DNA of 57,553 nucleotides from Streptomyces sp. CC208A. Lineage in GTDB: Bacteria; Actinomycetota; Actinomycetes; Streptomycetales; Streptomycetaceae. The stretch spans positions 1-57,553 of the forward strand of contig NZ_JASCXN010000042.1 in the NCBI RefSeq assembly GCF_030010625.1. The letters run 5' to 3'. The position numbers were made by a program, and so were the translations under genes. Position 1 is the stretch's first letter; every line of letters begins with the position of its first letter. The notes below the pieces were generated by a model. The model ran no database searches, was not told where the DNA came from, and worked only from the letters and a program-made list of their open reading frames with translations. Of this stretch, positions 40,082 through 48,958 are shown piece by piece.

Positions 40082-41065
40082 GTGAGACACGTCATCGCCC
40101 TGGATGTGGGCGGCACCGGCATGAAGGCCGCCCTCGTCGGGGCGGACGGCACCCTGCTCCACGAGGCCCGCCGCGCCACCGGCCGCGAGCGCGGCCCGGA
40201 GGCCGTCGTCGAGACGATCCTCGCCTTCGCCGAGGAGCTCCGCGCCCTCGGCGAGGAGCGGTACGGCGAGCCCGCCGCGGCCGCCGGAGTCGCCGTCCCC
40301 GGCATCGTCGACGCCGACCGCGGCATCGCCGTCTACGCCGCCAACCTCGGCTGGCGCGACGTCCCCCTCCGCGCCCTCCTCAGCGAACGCCTCGGCGGCC
40401 TCCCCGTCGCCCTCGGCCACGACGTCCGCACCGGCGGCCTCGCCGAGGGCCGCATCGGCGCCGGCGACGGCGCCGACCGCTTCCTCTTCGTGCCGCTCGG
40501 CACCGGCATCGCCGGCGCCATCGGCATCGGCGACCGCATCGAGGCCGGCGCCCACGGCTACGCGGGCGAGATCGGCCACATCGTCGTCCGCCCCGGCGGC
40601 ACCGACTGCGGCTGCGGCCAGCGCGGCTGCCTGGAGCGGTACGCCTCCGCCTCCGCCGTCTCCCTCGCCTGGGCCGAGGCCACCGGCGACCCCGGCGCGG
40701 ACGCCGCCGACTGCGCCAAGGCGGTCGCGTCCGGCGACCCCGCGGCCGTACGGATCTGGCAGGAGGCGGTCGACGCCCTCGCCGACGGCCTGGTCACCGC
40801 CCTCACCCTCCTTGACCCCCGCACGCTCATCATCGGTGGCGGGCTCGCCGAGGCGGGGGAAACCTTGTTCACACCCCTTCGGGCCGCGGTGGAGGAACGC
40901 GTGACCTTCCAGAAGCTGCCCGCCATCGTCCCGGCGGCCCTCGGGGACACCGCCGGATGCCTGGGCGCGGGCCTCCTCGCCTGGGACCTGCTCGCCGACC
41001 AGAGCCCCCGGCACTCCCAGCACCCCGCCGACCCGCGCCCCACCGACCCGGAGGTTTCCGCCTGA
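40082..41065 (+). CDS. nagK: ROK-family N-acetylglucosamine kinase
   Basis: A 327-residue ROK kinase phosphorylating GlcNAc to GlcNAc-6-P. Motifs are ALDVGGTGMKAALV (phosphate loop), VAVPGIVDADRG, FVPLGTGIAGAIGIG, and the ROK zinc signature GTDCGCGQRGCLERYAS. The C-terminal 20 residues are Pro/Asp-rich. GTG 40082 lies downstream of a DasR-like site. Its stop overlaps nagA's start (TGATG), so the two are coupled and probably form the GlcNAc catabolic operon. Confidence 0.92.
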   Translation: MRHVIALDVGGTGMKAALVGADGTLLHEARRATGRERGPEAVVETILAFAEELRALGEERYGEPAAAAGVAVPGIVDADRGIAVYAANLGWRDVPLRALLSERLGGLPVALGHDVRTGGLAEGRIGAGDGADRFLFVPLGTGIAGAIGIGDRIEAGAHGYAGEIGHIVVRPGGTDCGCGQRGCLERYASASAVSLAWAEATGDPGADAADCAKAVASGDPAAVRIWQEAVDALADGLVTALTLLDPRTLIIGGGLAEAGETLFTPLRAAVEERVTFQKLPAIVPAALGDTAGCLGAGLLAWDLLADQSPRHSQHPADPRPTDPEVSA

Positions 41066-42237
41066 TGTCCGATCACAAGGTTCTCGCCGGCGCGCGCGTC
41101 GTGCTGCCCACCGGGATCGTCGAGAACGGACGCGTGATCGTCGACGACGGCGGCCGCATCGCGGGCAGCTCCCCCGAGGACGCCCCGGTGTTCGACCTCA
41201 CCGGCCACTGGCTCGTCCCCGGTTTCGTCGACATGCACAACCACGGCGGCGGCGGCGCCTCCTTCACCTCCGGCACCGTCGAGGACGTCCTCAAGGGCGT
41301 CCACACCCACCGCCTGCACGGCACCACCACCACCGTCGCCTCCTTCGTCACCGGCGACATGGACTTCCTCGCCGCCCGGGCAGGACTCCTCTCCGAACTC
41401 GCCGAGCAGGGCGAGATCGCCGGCCTCCACTTCGAGGGCCCGTTCATCTCCCCCTGCCGCAAGGGCGCCCACGACGAGACCCTGCTGCGCGACCCGCACC
41501 CCGCCGACGTCCTCAAGCTGATCGACGCCGCCCGCGGCCAGGCCCGGATGGTCACCCTCGCCACCGAGCTGCCCGGCGGCCTCGACTCCGTACGCCTCCT
41601 CGCCGAGCACGGCGTCATCGCCGCCATCGGCCACACCGACGCCACGTACGAGCAGACGCGGGCGGCCATCGACGCGGGCGCCACCGTCGCCACCCACCTC
41701 TACAACGCGATGCCCGGCCTCGGTCACCGCGCCCCCGGCCCGATCGCCGCGCTCCTGGAGGACGAGCGGATCACCGTCGAGCTCATCAACGACGGCACCC
41801 ACCTCCACCCGGCCGCCCTGGAGCTCGCCTTCCACCACGCGGGACCCGAGCGCGTCGCCTTCATCACCGACGCCATGGACGCCGCAGGGTTCGGCGACGG
41901 CCGCTACATGCTCGGCACGCTGGAGGTCGAGGTGAAGGACAGCGTGGCCCGCCTCGTCGAGGGCGGCTCCATCGCGGGCTCCACCCTCACCCTCGACCGC
42001 GCCTTCAAGCGCGCCGCCACCATCGACGGCCTCCCCGTCGAGGCGGTCGTCCAGGCCATCTCCGCCAACCCGGCCCGCCTCCTCGGCGTCTACGACCGGG
42101 TCGGCTCCCTGGAGCCCGGCAAGGACGCCGACATCGTCGTCCTCGACGAGGCCTTCGACGTGAAGGGCGTCATGCGCAAGGGCGAGTGGATCGTCGCCCC
42201 GCAGGGCGTGACCGCCCGGGTGCCGCAGACCGCCTGA
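41065..42237 (+). CDS. nagA: N-acetylglucosamine-6-phosphate deacetylase
   Basis: A 390-residue amidohydrolase making GlcN-6-P from GlcNAc-6-P. Motifs are VPGFVDMHNHGGGGASF, GLHFEGPFISPCRKGAHDE, AAIGHTDATYEQT, THLYNAMPGLGHRAPG and AFITDAMDAAGFGDG. A GGAGG site lies 11 nt upstream of ATG 41065. It completes the pathway from wall or chitin amino sugars, including those from MurQ at 3.65 kb. Confidence 0.96.
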   Translation: MSDHKVLAGARVVLPTGIVENGRVIVDDGGRIAGSSPEDAPVFDLTGHWLVPGFVDMHNHGGGGASFTSGTVEDVLKGVHTHRLHGTTTTVASFVTGDMDFLAARAGLLSELAEQGEIAGLHFEGPFISPCRKGAHDETLLRDPHPADVLKLIDAARGQARMVTLATELPGGLDSVRLLAEHGVIAAIGHTDATYEQTRAAIDAGATVATHLYNAMPGLGHRAPGPIAALLEDERITVELINDGTHLHPAALELAFHHAGPERVAFITDAMDAAGFGDGRYMLGTLEVEVKDSVARLVEGGSIAGSTLTLDRAFKRAATIDGLPVEAVVQAISANPARLLGVYDRVGSLEPGKDADIVVLDEAFDVKGVMRKGEWIVAPQGVTARVPQTA

Positions 42238-42360
42238 TCAGGGCGGAAAGGGGACGGCGAACAGGCTGGGGGCTGGGCCGATCGCCGTTCCTTTGGCATG
42301 ATCGTGGCGCGTCACACGGCTGTCGCCACAAGGACTTACCGGAAGTACGGGGGTGAGCAG

Positions 42361-43290
42361 GTGATCCTCACGGTCACCCTCAACACGGCACTGGACCTCA
42401 CCTACGAGGTGCCCGCCCTCGTCCCGTACGGCAGCCACCGCGTCGCCCGCAGCGCGGAGCGTCCCGGCGGCAAGGGGATCAACGTGGCCCGGGTGCTCGC
42501 CGCCCTCGGCCACGAGACCGTCGTCACCGGTTTCGCCGGCGGCCCCACCGGGGACCGGCTGCGCGCCCTCCTCGCCCCGCTCCCCCGGCTGACCGACGCG
42601 CTCGTCACCACCGGGGCGGCCACCCGCCGCACGATCGCCGTCGTCGACACCGGCGCCGGGGACACCACCCAGTTCAACGAGGCCGGCGCCGCCGTCACCC
42701 CCGAGGAGTGGGCGGCCTTCCGCTCCCGCTACGCCGAGCTCCTGGACGGTGCCGCGGCCGTCGCCCTCTGCGGCAGCCTCCCGCCGGGCGTCCACGTCGG
42801 CGCGTACGCGGACCTGGTCCGTACGGCCAGGGCCGCCGGCGTCCCGGTCCTCCTGGACACCAGCGGCGAACCGCTCCGCCGCGGCATCGCCGCCCGCCCC
42901 GACCTGGTGAAACCCAACGCCGAGGAACTCGCCGGCCTCACCGGCTCCCGCGAGCCCCGCCGCGCCACCCAGGACGCGCGCCGCCGAGGCGCCCACACGG
43001 TCGTCACCTCGCTGGGCCCCGAAGGCCTGCTCGCCGCCACGCCCGAGGGCCTCTGGCAGGCGACGCCCCCGGCCCCCGTCCACGGCAACCCGACCGGCGC
43101 GGGCGACTCCGCGGTCGCGGCCCTCCTGGCGGGCCTGGTCGACGGAACCCCCTGGCCCGCCCGTCTGGCGAGCGCGGTCGCCCTCTCGGCGGCGACGGTC
43201 GCGGCGCCGGTCGCCGGGGAGTACGACCCCGCCGTCTACGCGGAGCTGCTGCCGAAGGTGACGGTCACCGAGACGGGCGACGCCGGCTGA
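42361..43290 (+). CDS. PfkB-type 1-phosphofructokinase/tagatose-6-phosphate-kinase-like sugar kinase
   Basis: A 309-residue PfkB sugar kinase. TVTLNTALDLTYEVPALVPY, ERPGGKGINVARVLAALGHE, NEAGAAVTPEEW and GNPTGAGDSAVAALLAGLVD (the anion hole and catalytic Asp) place it among FruK/LacC enzymes. GTG 42361 has GGGGG upstream. It follows nagA by 123 nt and likely acts on a downstream sugar phosphate of amino-sugar metabolism. Exact substrate not determinable. Confidence 0.87.
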   Translation: MILTVTLNTALDLTYEVPALVPYGSHRVARSAERPGGKGINVARVLAALGHETVVTGFAGGPTGDRLRALLAPLPRLTDALVTTGAATRRTIAVVDTGAGDTTQFNEAGAAVTPEEWAAFRSRYAELLDGAAAVALCGSLPPGVHVGAYADLVRTARAAGVPVLLDTSGEPLRRGIAARPDLVKPNAEELAGLTGSREPRRATQDARRRGAHTVVTSLGPEGLLAATPEGLWQATPPAPVHGNPTGAGDSAVAALLAGLVDGTPWPARLASAVALSAATVAAPVAGEYDPAVYAELLPKVTVTETGDAG

Positions 43291-43293
43291 GGC

Positions 43294-44307
43294 TCAGCTG
43301 CCGACCTTGCCCTCCACCAGGTAGACCTGGTCGATGATCGCCTCGCAGGAGTTCCCCTCCTCGCAGGAGATCTTGAGCGAGTTGCTGCCCTTGTTGAGGG
43401 TGGCGTAGCCGTAGGTGGTGGTCCACCCCTTCTCCCAGTCGCCCTCCGCCGCGTTCGCCCAGTTCTTCATGTTGACCTTGTAGGGCGGCCGGTCGTTCAC
43501 CGTCAGCATGGCGTCCGCGTCCTTGCCGGGCACGCTGTAGGTGATCTTGAGGGTGTAGTCGCCCGCCTCGGGCACGTCCACGGTCCAGCTCGCGGAGCCG
43601 CCGACGCCGTTGAGCGCCACGTAGGCGCCGTCCGGGCCCTTGCCGCCCTTGATGTCCTTGCCGATCGTGGCCGAACCGCCGAGCTGGAGGGTGGCCGCGT
43701 CCTGGCGGGGCAGTTCCGCCTTGGTCGGCTCGGTGGTCGGCTCAGTGGAGGCGCCGGGCTCCTGGCTGGGGGTGACCGGGGCCGTAGTGGCCGTGGGACC
43801 GCCTGCCCGCTCCTCCTCCTTCTTGCCCTTGCCGCCCGAATTGGAGATCACCGCCGCGGTGATGCCGATGACGACGACCGCGACGACCGCGACCGCGCCG
43901 ATCAGCAGGCCCTTGGTGTTGGGCCCGCGGCCACCGCCGCGCGGACCCTGCGGGGGCGGGGACTGCCGGGGCGGCTGCTGCCCGTTCCCGTACGTCTCGG
44001 GCGCCGCGTACTGCGGATGCGGCTGCCCGTACGGCGCCTGCTGCTGCGGCTGTCCGTACGGCGCCTGCTGCTGCGGCGGCACGTACGGCTGGGCCGGCTG
44101 GCCCGGCTGCTGGCCGTACTGGCGCTCGCCGACCGTCCTGACCTGGTTGTACGAGGTTCGGGGCACACCCGGCTGCGCGGGCGCGGGACCCGGGTAGCCG
44201 TAGCCGCCGCCCTGGGGGGCGCGGCCCGACGCCTGGCCGTCCGCGTACAGATAACCGAACGGGTCGTCGTCCTCGGGCTTGTTCGCGCCGTCGTTTCCGG
44301 CAGCCAT
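43294..44307 (-). CDS. Membrane-anchored protein with C-terminal CBM-like domain
   Basis: A 337-residue protein. The N-terminal 115 residues are Gln/Pro/Tyr/Gly-rich and disordered. One transmembrane helix follows (LLIGAVAVVAVVVIGITAAV, about 135-155), then a Thr/Pro linker and a C-terminal beta-sandwich (PEAGDYTLKITYSVPGKDAD, TLNKGSNSLKISCEEGNSCE, AIIDQVYLVEGKVG) like CBM35/CBM6-type carbohydrate-binding modules. It is probably cell-surface bound. ATG 44307 fits the ribosome site; ATG 44316 and 44325 are alternatives. Confidence 0.8.
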   Translation of the reverse strand: MAAGNDGANKPEDDDPFGYLYADGQASGRAPQGGGYGYPGPAPAQPGVPRTSYNQVRTVGERQYGQQPGQPAQPYVPPQQQAPYGQPQQQAPYGQPHPQYAAPETYGNGQQPPRQSPPPQGPRGGGRGPNTKGLLIGAVAVVAVVVIGITAAVISNSGGKGKKEEERAGGPTATTAPVTPSQEPGASTEPTTEPTKAELPRQDAATLQLGGSATIGKDIKGGKGPDGAYVALNGVGGSASWTVDVPEAGDYTLKITYSVPGKDADAMLTVNDRPPYKVNMKNWANAAEGDWEKGWTTTYGYATLNKGSNSLKISCEEGNSCEAIIDQVYLVEGKVGS

Positions 44308-44391
44308 CCGGGTCATCCTCTCCATGCTCGCCAGCCGTCGCCGACCCGGCGAGCCTACCCCGAACGGCTGAAGCTCCTGCGCGGGGAACGA

Positions 44392-46056
44392 TCACCCGGC
44401 CCGGCGCTGCACCTTGGCCCGGGACCGTTTCTCCAGGTACATCCGCTGGTCGGCGGAGTTCAGGACCTCTTCGACGGTCATGCCGCACTCGGCCCAGCCG
44501 ATGCCGAAACTGGCCCCGACCCGGACCGCGCGGCCGTCCACCCGGATGGGCGGGATGATCGCGTTCCGCAGCCGGACGGCGAGGTCGGCGGCGTCGGCGG
44601 CGCCCAGGCCGTCGGCGAGGACGACGAACTCGTCACCGCCCAGACGGGCGACGGTGTCACCGTCCCGGACGCCGGTGGTGAGCCGGCGGGCCACCTCGAT
44701 GAGGACGGCGTCGCCGGTGTGGTGCCCGAACCGGTCGTTGATCGACTTGAAGCCGTCGAGGTCGCAGAAGAGGACGGCGAGCCCCTTGGTGCCGTCGTCG
44801 ACGGCCCCGCCGCTCGGCGCGACCAGGTGCACGTGGTGGTCGTACGCCCCGCCGCCGGCGGCCGGTTCGAACCCGAAACCGTGCTCGTGCTCGTGCTCGT
44901 AGCCCCCTTCGTAACCCCCCTCGTAGGGCCCTTCGTACGGGGTGCCGGGGCCCTGGTAGGCGCCGGTGTGCGCGGGGCGCTCGCAGATCCGGGCGGAGAG
45001 CCGGGAGCGCAGCTCGGCGCTGTTGGGCAGGCCGGTGAGGGCGTCGTGGGAGGCGCGGTGGGCGAGCTGGAGCTCGTGCCGCTTGCGCTCCTCGATGTCC
45101 TCGACGTGGGTGAGGAGGAAACGGGGCCCGTCGGCGGTGTCGGCGACCACCGAGTTCCGCAGGGACACCCACACGTAGGTGCCGTCGCGCCGCCCGAGCC
45201 GCAGCTCGGCCCGGCCGCCCTCGGCGGAGGTGCGGAGCAGGGTGCCGATGTCCTCGGGGTGGACGAGGTCGGCGAAGGAGTAGCGGCGCATCACGGAGGA
45301 GGGGCGGCCGAGGAGCCGGCAGAGGGCGTCGTTGGTACGGAGGAGGCGGCCGTGCTGGTCGCCGCCGAGCTCGGCGATGGCCATGCCGGAGGGGGCGTAC
45401 TCGAAGGCCTGCCGGAAGGATTCCTCGCTGGCGCGGAGCGCCTGCTGCTCGCGCTCCAGGCGGATCAGGGCGCGCTGCATGTTGGAGCGGAGCCGGGCGT
45501 TGCTGATCGCGATGGCGGACTGGGAGGCGTACATCTGGAGGGCTTCCTGCCCCCAGGGTCCCGGGTGCCGGCCGTTGCGCGGGCGGTCGACGGATATGAC
45601 GCCGAGGAGCTCCCGGCCGGTGCCGGAGGCGTACATGGGGGCGTAGAGGCGGTCGTGGGGGTGCCACTCGTCCTCGAAGCGGGGGGCGGGCCCGTCGGTG
45701 TGCCACTGGGGGACGTCGTCGTCCATCAGGACCCAGCCCTCGGTGTGCGGGATGAACCGCAGGTCGCCCCAGCGGACGGCCATGGACAGGCGGCGCTCCC
45801 AGGCGTCGCGGGAGCCGACGCGGCCGGTGATGAGGGCTTCGGCGGCGGCGTCCCCCGCGAAGGCGGCGACGACCAGGTCACCGTCGGGCCGGACGAGGTT
45901 GACGGCGGCCAGCTGGTAGTTGAGACCGGCGACGACGCCGTCGGCGACGGTCTGCAGGGTGTCCGCCAGGCTGCGGGCGGTGTTGAGGTCCGCCACGACC
46001 TGATGCAGCTGCCGCAGGGTCGAGAGACGGACGTAAGGCTCCGACTCGGTCTCCAT
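44392..46056 (-). CDS. cdgB: GAF-PAS-GGDEF diguanylate cyclase CdgB
   Basis: A 554-residue enzyme making c-di-GMP. N-terminal GAF (about 15-190), PAS/PAC (about 220-340, HPEDIGTLLRTSAEGGRAEL, VSLRNSVVADTADGPRFLLT) and GGDEF (about 340-550). The active-site RLGGDEFVVLADG is intact and FCDLDGFKSINDRFGHHTGD supplies the metal/GTP site. A Gly/Tyr/His-rich insert (YEGPYEGGYEGGYEHEHEHG) separates early GGDEF elements (HRASHDALTGLPNSAELRSR) from the rest. It matches the position and domain order of S. coelicolor CdgB, a developmental c-di-GMP enzyme. ATG 46056 has GGGGAG 8 nt upstream. Confidence 0.95.
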   Translation of the reverse strand: METESEPYVRLSTLRQLHQVVADLNTARSLADTLQTVADGVVAGLNYQLAAVNLVRPDGDLVVAAFAGDAAAEALITGRVGSRDAWERRLSMAVRWGDLRFIPHTEGWVLMDDDVPQWHTDGPAPRFEDEWHPHDRLYAPMYASGTGRELLGVISVDRPRNGRHPGPWGQEALQMYASQSAIAISNARLRSNMQRALIRLEREQQALRASEESFRQAFEYAPSGMAIAELGGDQHGRLLRTNDALCRLLGRPSSVMRRYSFADLVHPEDIGTLLRTSAEGGRAELRLGRRDGTYVWVSLRNSVVADTADGPRFLLTHVEDIEERKRHELQLAHRASHDALTGLPNSAELRSRLSARICERPAHTGAYQGPGTPYEGPYEGGYEGGYEHEHEHGFGFEPAAGGGAYDHHVHLVAPSGGAVDDGTKGLAVLFCDLDGFKSINDRFGHHTGDAVLIEVARRLTTGVRDGDTVARLGGDEFVVLADGLGAADAADLAVRLRNAIIPPIRVDGRAVRVGASFGIGWAECGMTVEEVLNSADQRMYLEKRSRAKVQRRAG

Positions 46057-46278
46057 CGCTCGCTCTCCCCGAGACCTCGACAGCAACTCCAGGGTTCTCA
46101 TCGGCTTCGTGCTGCACTGTCCCCGCCACTGAATCACAGCGAGCTGCGCACCCGGTACACAGGGTCAACAAATAGTGCCCTCTGTGACTCAAGTCACAGC
46201 ACTGCATGGCTGGATTCGGCGGGTCGGAGGTGACCGGCGGAGACGCCGCGCCCTCGGTGGGGGCGGGGGTGGCGAGCG

Positions 46279-46475
46279 TACGGCTCCGGGAGCCGGGGTT
46301 CCAGACCCCGGGGCGACGGCGCTACGGCTCCGAGGGCGGGGGGCGGACGGCGGGGCGGTGACGGTACGGCTCCAGGGGCGGGGCTCGGACGCCGGGGCGA
46401 TGACGGTACGGCTCCGAGGGCGGGGCTCGGACGCCGGGGCGATGACGGTACGGCTCCGAGGGCGGGGGTCCTAGG
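46279..46475. repeat. 42-bp tandem repeat array in the cdgB-flavin reductase intergenic region
   Basis: Units begin TACGGCTCC... at 46279 (44-bp degenerate), 46323, 46365, 46407 and 46449 (partial). The 46365 and 46407 units differ by only one or two bases. The period of 42 is four helical turns and 14 codons. The array sits about 220-420 bp upstream of cdgB's start and before the next gene. No gene is credible in it. Confidence 0.85.
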
Positions 46476-46545
46476 ACCCCCGCCGGGCGCCGGTCTGGTC
46501 CCCCGGCCCGATGCGGCACGCCCGGCCCGCGTCTAGCGTGCAGAC

Positions 46546-47127
46546 GTGCTGCAGAAGACTCCGGCCTCGCCGCCCGTCACGGACCTCGCCCTCCCTCGCG
46601 CCGGGGCCGTCCCTCATGCTGAGGGAGTGAGCGCAGACGAGTTCCGGGCGGCCATGTCCCGCCTCGCGGCCGGCGTGGTCCTGGTGACCGCGCACGATCC
46701 CGACGACGGCCCGCGCGGCGAGGACGTCGGCATGACGGCCACCGCCTTCCTCTCCGTCTCCCTCGACCCGCCGCTGGTCCTGGTCAGCCTGCGCAACGGC
46801 TCCCGGATGGACGACCTCCTGGAGGAGGTCCCGGTCTGGGCGGTGTCGGTGCTCGCCGAGAGCCAGCGGCACGTCGCGGGGCGCTTCGCGATGAAGGGCC
46901 GGATCTCGGACCGCCTCCTCTTCGCCGACGTGCCGTACACCCGCGGCGAGGAGAGCGGCGCGCCCCTGATCGGCGGGGCGCTCGCGACCCTGGAGTGCCG
47001 CACCGAGAGCCGGGTGGTGGCGGGCGACCACACCCTGGTGATCGGCCGCGTCCTGACGGTCGGCCTGCCCTCCCCCGACGGCGGACCGCTCACGTACTTC
47101 CGCGGCCGCTACCGCCGCCTGGGCTGA
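46546..47127 (+). CDS. Flavin reductase family protein
   Basis: A 193-residue protein with the flavin-reductase domain (FRAAMSRLAAGVVLVTAHDP, MTATAFLSVSLDPPLVLVSL, WAVSVLAESQRHVAGRFAMK, GALATLECRTESRVVAGDHT). It supplies reduced FMN/FAD to monooxygenases or acts as an FMN-binding reductase. TAGCGT ends 7 nt before GTG 46546, which favours this leaderless start over the internal GTG 46627. Confidence 0.88.
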   Translation: MLQKTPASPPVTDLALPRAGAVPHAEGVSADEFRAAMSRLAAGVVLVTAHDPDDGPRGEDVGMTATAFLSVSLDPPLVLVSLRNGSRMDDLLEEVPVWAVSVLAESQRHVAGRFAMKGRISDRLLFADVPYTRGEESGAPLIGGALATLECRTESRVVAGDHTLVIGRVLTVGLPSPDGGPLTYFRGRYRRLG

Positions 47128-47154
47128 CCGCACGGCACCGCACGGCTCAGGCGG

Positions 47155-47583
47155 TCAGCCCCAGTCGCGGCCCTGGCGGCCGCGCTTGGTCTCGGCGCGC
47201 TGCTTCTTCTCCCGCAGCCGGCGCTCGTTGATGCCGCGCGGGATGCGGGTGGCCTTGCGGGGCTTCGGCGGCGGGGCCGTCGCCTCGGCGAGGAGCGCGG
47301 CGAGCCGGACGGCGGCCGTCTCCCGGTTGCGCCACTGGGAGCGGTGCTCCGAGGCCCGTACGGTCAGCACGCCGTCCACCAGCCGGGAGGCGAGCCGTTC
47401 CAGGGCGCGGGACTTCCACACCTCGGGCAGCGCCTCGGTCGCGGCGAGGTCGAACCGCAGCTCGACGCGGGAGTCGGAGGTGTTCACGTGCTGGCCGCCG
47501 GGACCCGAGGAGCGCGAGAAACGCCACTGGAGCTCGGCCTCGGGAAGCGAGACGGAGCCACGGATCTGATACGGACCTGACAT
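47155..47583 (-). CDS. arfB: Alternative ribosome-rescue factor (peptidyl-tRNA hydrolase ArfB)
   Basis: A 142-residue ICT1/YaeJ-type release factor. The GGQ hydrolysis motif lies in SRSSGPGGQHVNTSDSRVEL. The basic C-terminal tail (RKATRIPRGINERRLREKKQ, RAETKRGRQGRDWG) enters the empty mRNA channel of stalled ribosomes. ATG 47583 is the start. No codon-recognition domain is present, as expected. It converges with the flavin reductase gene. Confidence 0.93.
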   Translation of the reverse strand: MSGPYQIRGSVSLPEAELQWRFSRSSGPGGQHVNTSDSRVELRFDLAATEALPEVWKSRALERLASRLVDGVLTVRASEHRSQWRNRETAAVRLAALLAEATAPPPKPRKATRIPRGINERRLREKKQRAETKRGRQGRDWG

Positions 47584-47625
47584 GCCTCCATGTTCCCCGC
47601 GGCGGGTCCGGACCGTCATCCCGTT

Positions 47626-47667
47626 TTCACACGCCCTGTTTTCACGTTCACACGCCCTGTTTTCACG
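47626..47667. repeat. Exact 21-bp tandem duplication upstream of terD
   Basis: 47626-47646 and 47647-47667 are identical (TTCACACGCCC...TTTTCACG) and centred about 110 bp before the terD ATG; each is two helical turns. The spacing suggests a doubled activator or sigma-factor-linked site. It is also close to the arfB start on the opposite strand. Confidence 0.85.
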
Positions 47668-47758
47668 CGCCGGGAACCACGGGGCGCCGTCCCGCGTTTC
47701 TCCCGGCGACGACCACACGCGACGTGACCGCGTGTGCACCGCGAGGAAAGGGACTTCC

Positions 47759-48334
47759 ATGGCTGTGAGCCTCACCAAGGGCGGCAACGTCTCCCTCACC
47801 AAGGAGGCGCCGGGCCTGACCGCCGTCACCGTGGGCCTCGGCTGGGACGTCCGCACGACGACCGGCACCGACTTCGACCTGGACGCCTCCGCGATCGGCG
47901 TCGACGGCACCGGCCGGGTGGCCTCGGACGCCCACTTCGTCTTCTTCAACAACAAGGCGACCCCGGACCAGACCATCGTCCACACGGGTGACAACCGCAC
48001 CGGCGAGGGCGGCGGCGACGACGAGCAGATCAACGTCAACCTGGCGGCCCTCCCGCCGAACGTCGACAAGATCGTCTTCCCGGTCTCCATCTACGACGCG
48101 GTCTCCCGCTCGCAGAACTTCGGCCAGGTCCGCAACGCGTACATCCGCATCGTGAACCAGGCCGGCGGCGCCGAGATCGCCCGCTACGACCTCTCCGAGG
48201 ACGCCGCCACCGAGACCGCCATGGTCTTCGGCGAGCTCTACCGCAACGGCGCCGAGTGGAAGTTCCGCGCGGTCGGCCAGGGCTACGCCTCCGGCCTGGA
48301 GGGCATCGCCCGCGACTTCGGCGTGAACATCTGA
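47759..48334 (+). CDS. terD: TerD-family tellurite/stress-resistance protein
   Basis: A 191-residue TerD domain protein: VSLTKGGNVSLTKEAPGLTA, TVGLGWDVRTTTGTDFDLDA, DAHFVFFNNKATPDQTIVHT and the calcium-binding acidic loop TGEGGGDDEQINVNLAALPP. Streptomyces has several paralogues; their loss affects development and tellurite tolerance. A GAGGAAAGGGA site precedes ATG 47759. An exact 21-bp tandem repeat lies in the promoter region. Confidence 0.95.
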   Translation: MAVSLTKGGNVSLTKEAPGLTAVTVGLGWDVRTTTGTDFDLDASAIGVDGTGRVASDAHFVFFNNKATPDQTIVHTGDNRTGEGGGDDEQINVNLAALPPNVDKIVFPVSIYDAVSRSQNFGQVRNAYIRIVNQAGGAEIARYDLSEDAATETAMVFGELYRNGAEWKFRAVGQGYASGLEGIARDFGVNI

Positions 48335-48357
48335 CGCACCCCGGCAGAACCGCGGGG

Positions 48358-48384
48358 CCCCGGCCGGGTTTCCACCCGCCGGGG
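48358..48384 (+). terminator. Terminator hairpin after terD
   Basis: CCCCGGCCGGG (48358-48368) pairs with CCCGCCGGGG (48375-48384) with one bulge and a 6-nt loop, 24 nt after the terD stop. Confidence 0.5.
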
Positions 48385-48411
48385 CTCCGCCCCTGGCCCT
48401 ACCCTTGCCGG

Positions 48412-48933
48412 GTGATCGTCGAGACCCTCGCGCCCAAGGCCCTGGAGGACGGGGCCGCGCTGCCCGGCCCGCTGCTCACCGAACTCACCGCGCTGTACGC
48501 GTCGAACCGGGAGTTCCACCAGCTCAGCGGCGACTTCCCGGACCCGGACGACATCCGGCCCGAGCAGGTCGCGGCCACGCTCGCCGCCGAACTGGCCGAG
48601 CCGTCCGCCGAGGTGCTGCTCGCCCGCTCCGAGGGCCGGCTCGTGGCCGTCGCCGTCACCCTGGCCCACCACCCCGACCCGGCCGACCCCGACCCGTGGC
48701 TGGGCCTCCTGATGGTGCACGGCGACGAGTGGCGCGCGGGACACGGCCGCCGCCTCGCCGGACACGTCGAGGACGGCTTCCGCGCGGCGGGCCGCACCGG
48801 CCTGAAGCTCGCCGTCCTGGAGAACAACCCGAGGGCCCTCACCTTCTGGACCTCCCTCGGGTACGAGGAGATCGCCCGCCGCCCGGACCGCGCCCACGGC
48901 CGCCCGTGCACGATCCTGCGCAAGCCCCTCTAG
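48412..48933 (+). CDS. GNAT-family N-acetyltransferase
   Basis: A 173-residue acetyltransferase. LLMVHGDEWRAGHGRRLAGH (about 100-120) carries the acetyl-CoA loop in a degenerate form. TGLKLAVLENNPRALTFWTS then LGYEEIARRP is the usual C-terminal half. TACCCT at 48400-48405 lies 6 nt before GTG 48412, so it is probably leaderless. Substrate unknown. Confidence 0.85.
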   Translation: MIVETLAPKALEDGAALPGPLLTELTALYASNREFHQLSGDFPDPDDIRPEQVAATLAAELAEPSAEVLLARSEGRLVAVAVTLAHHPDPADPDPWLGLLMVHGDEWRAGHGRRLAGHVEDGFRAAGRTGLKLAVLENNPRALTFWTSLGYEEIARRPDRAHGRPCTILRKPL

Positions 48934-48958
48934 AAGCAAGGCCCCTCCAGGACCCGCG

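Noticed and set aside
46175..46519. Repeat-coded proteins across the 42-bp array (both strands)
   Set aside because: Low-complexity readings of a DNA repeat, with no ribosome site or coding-like flanks.
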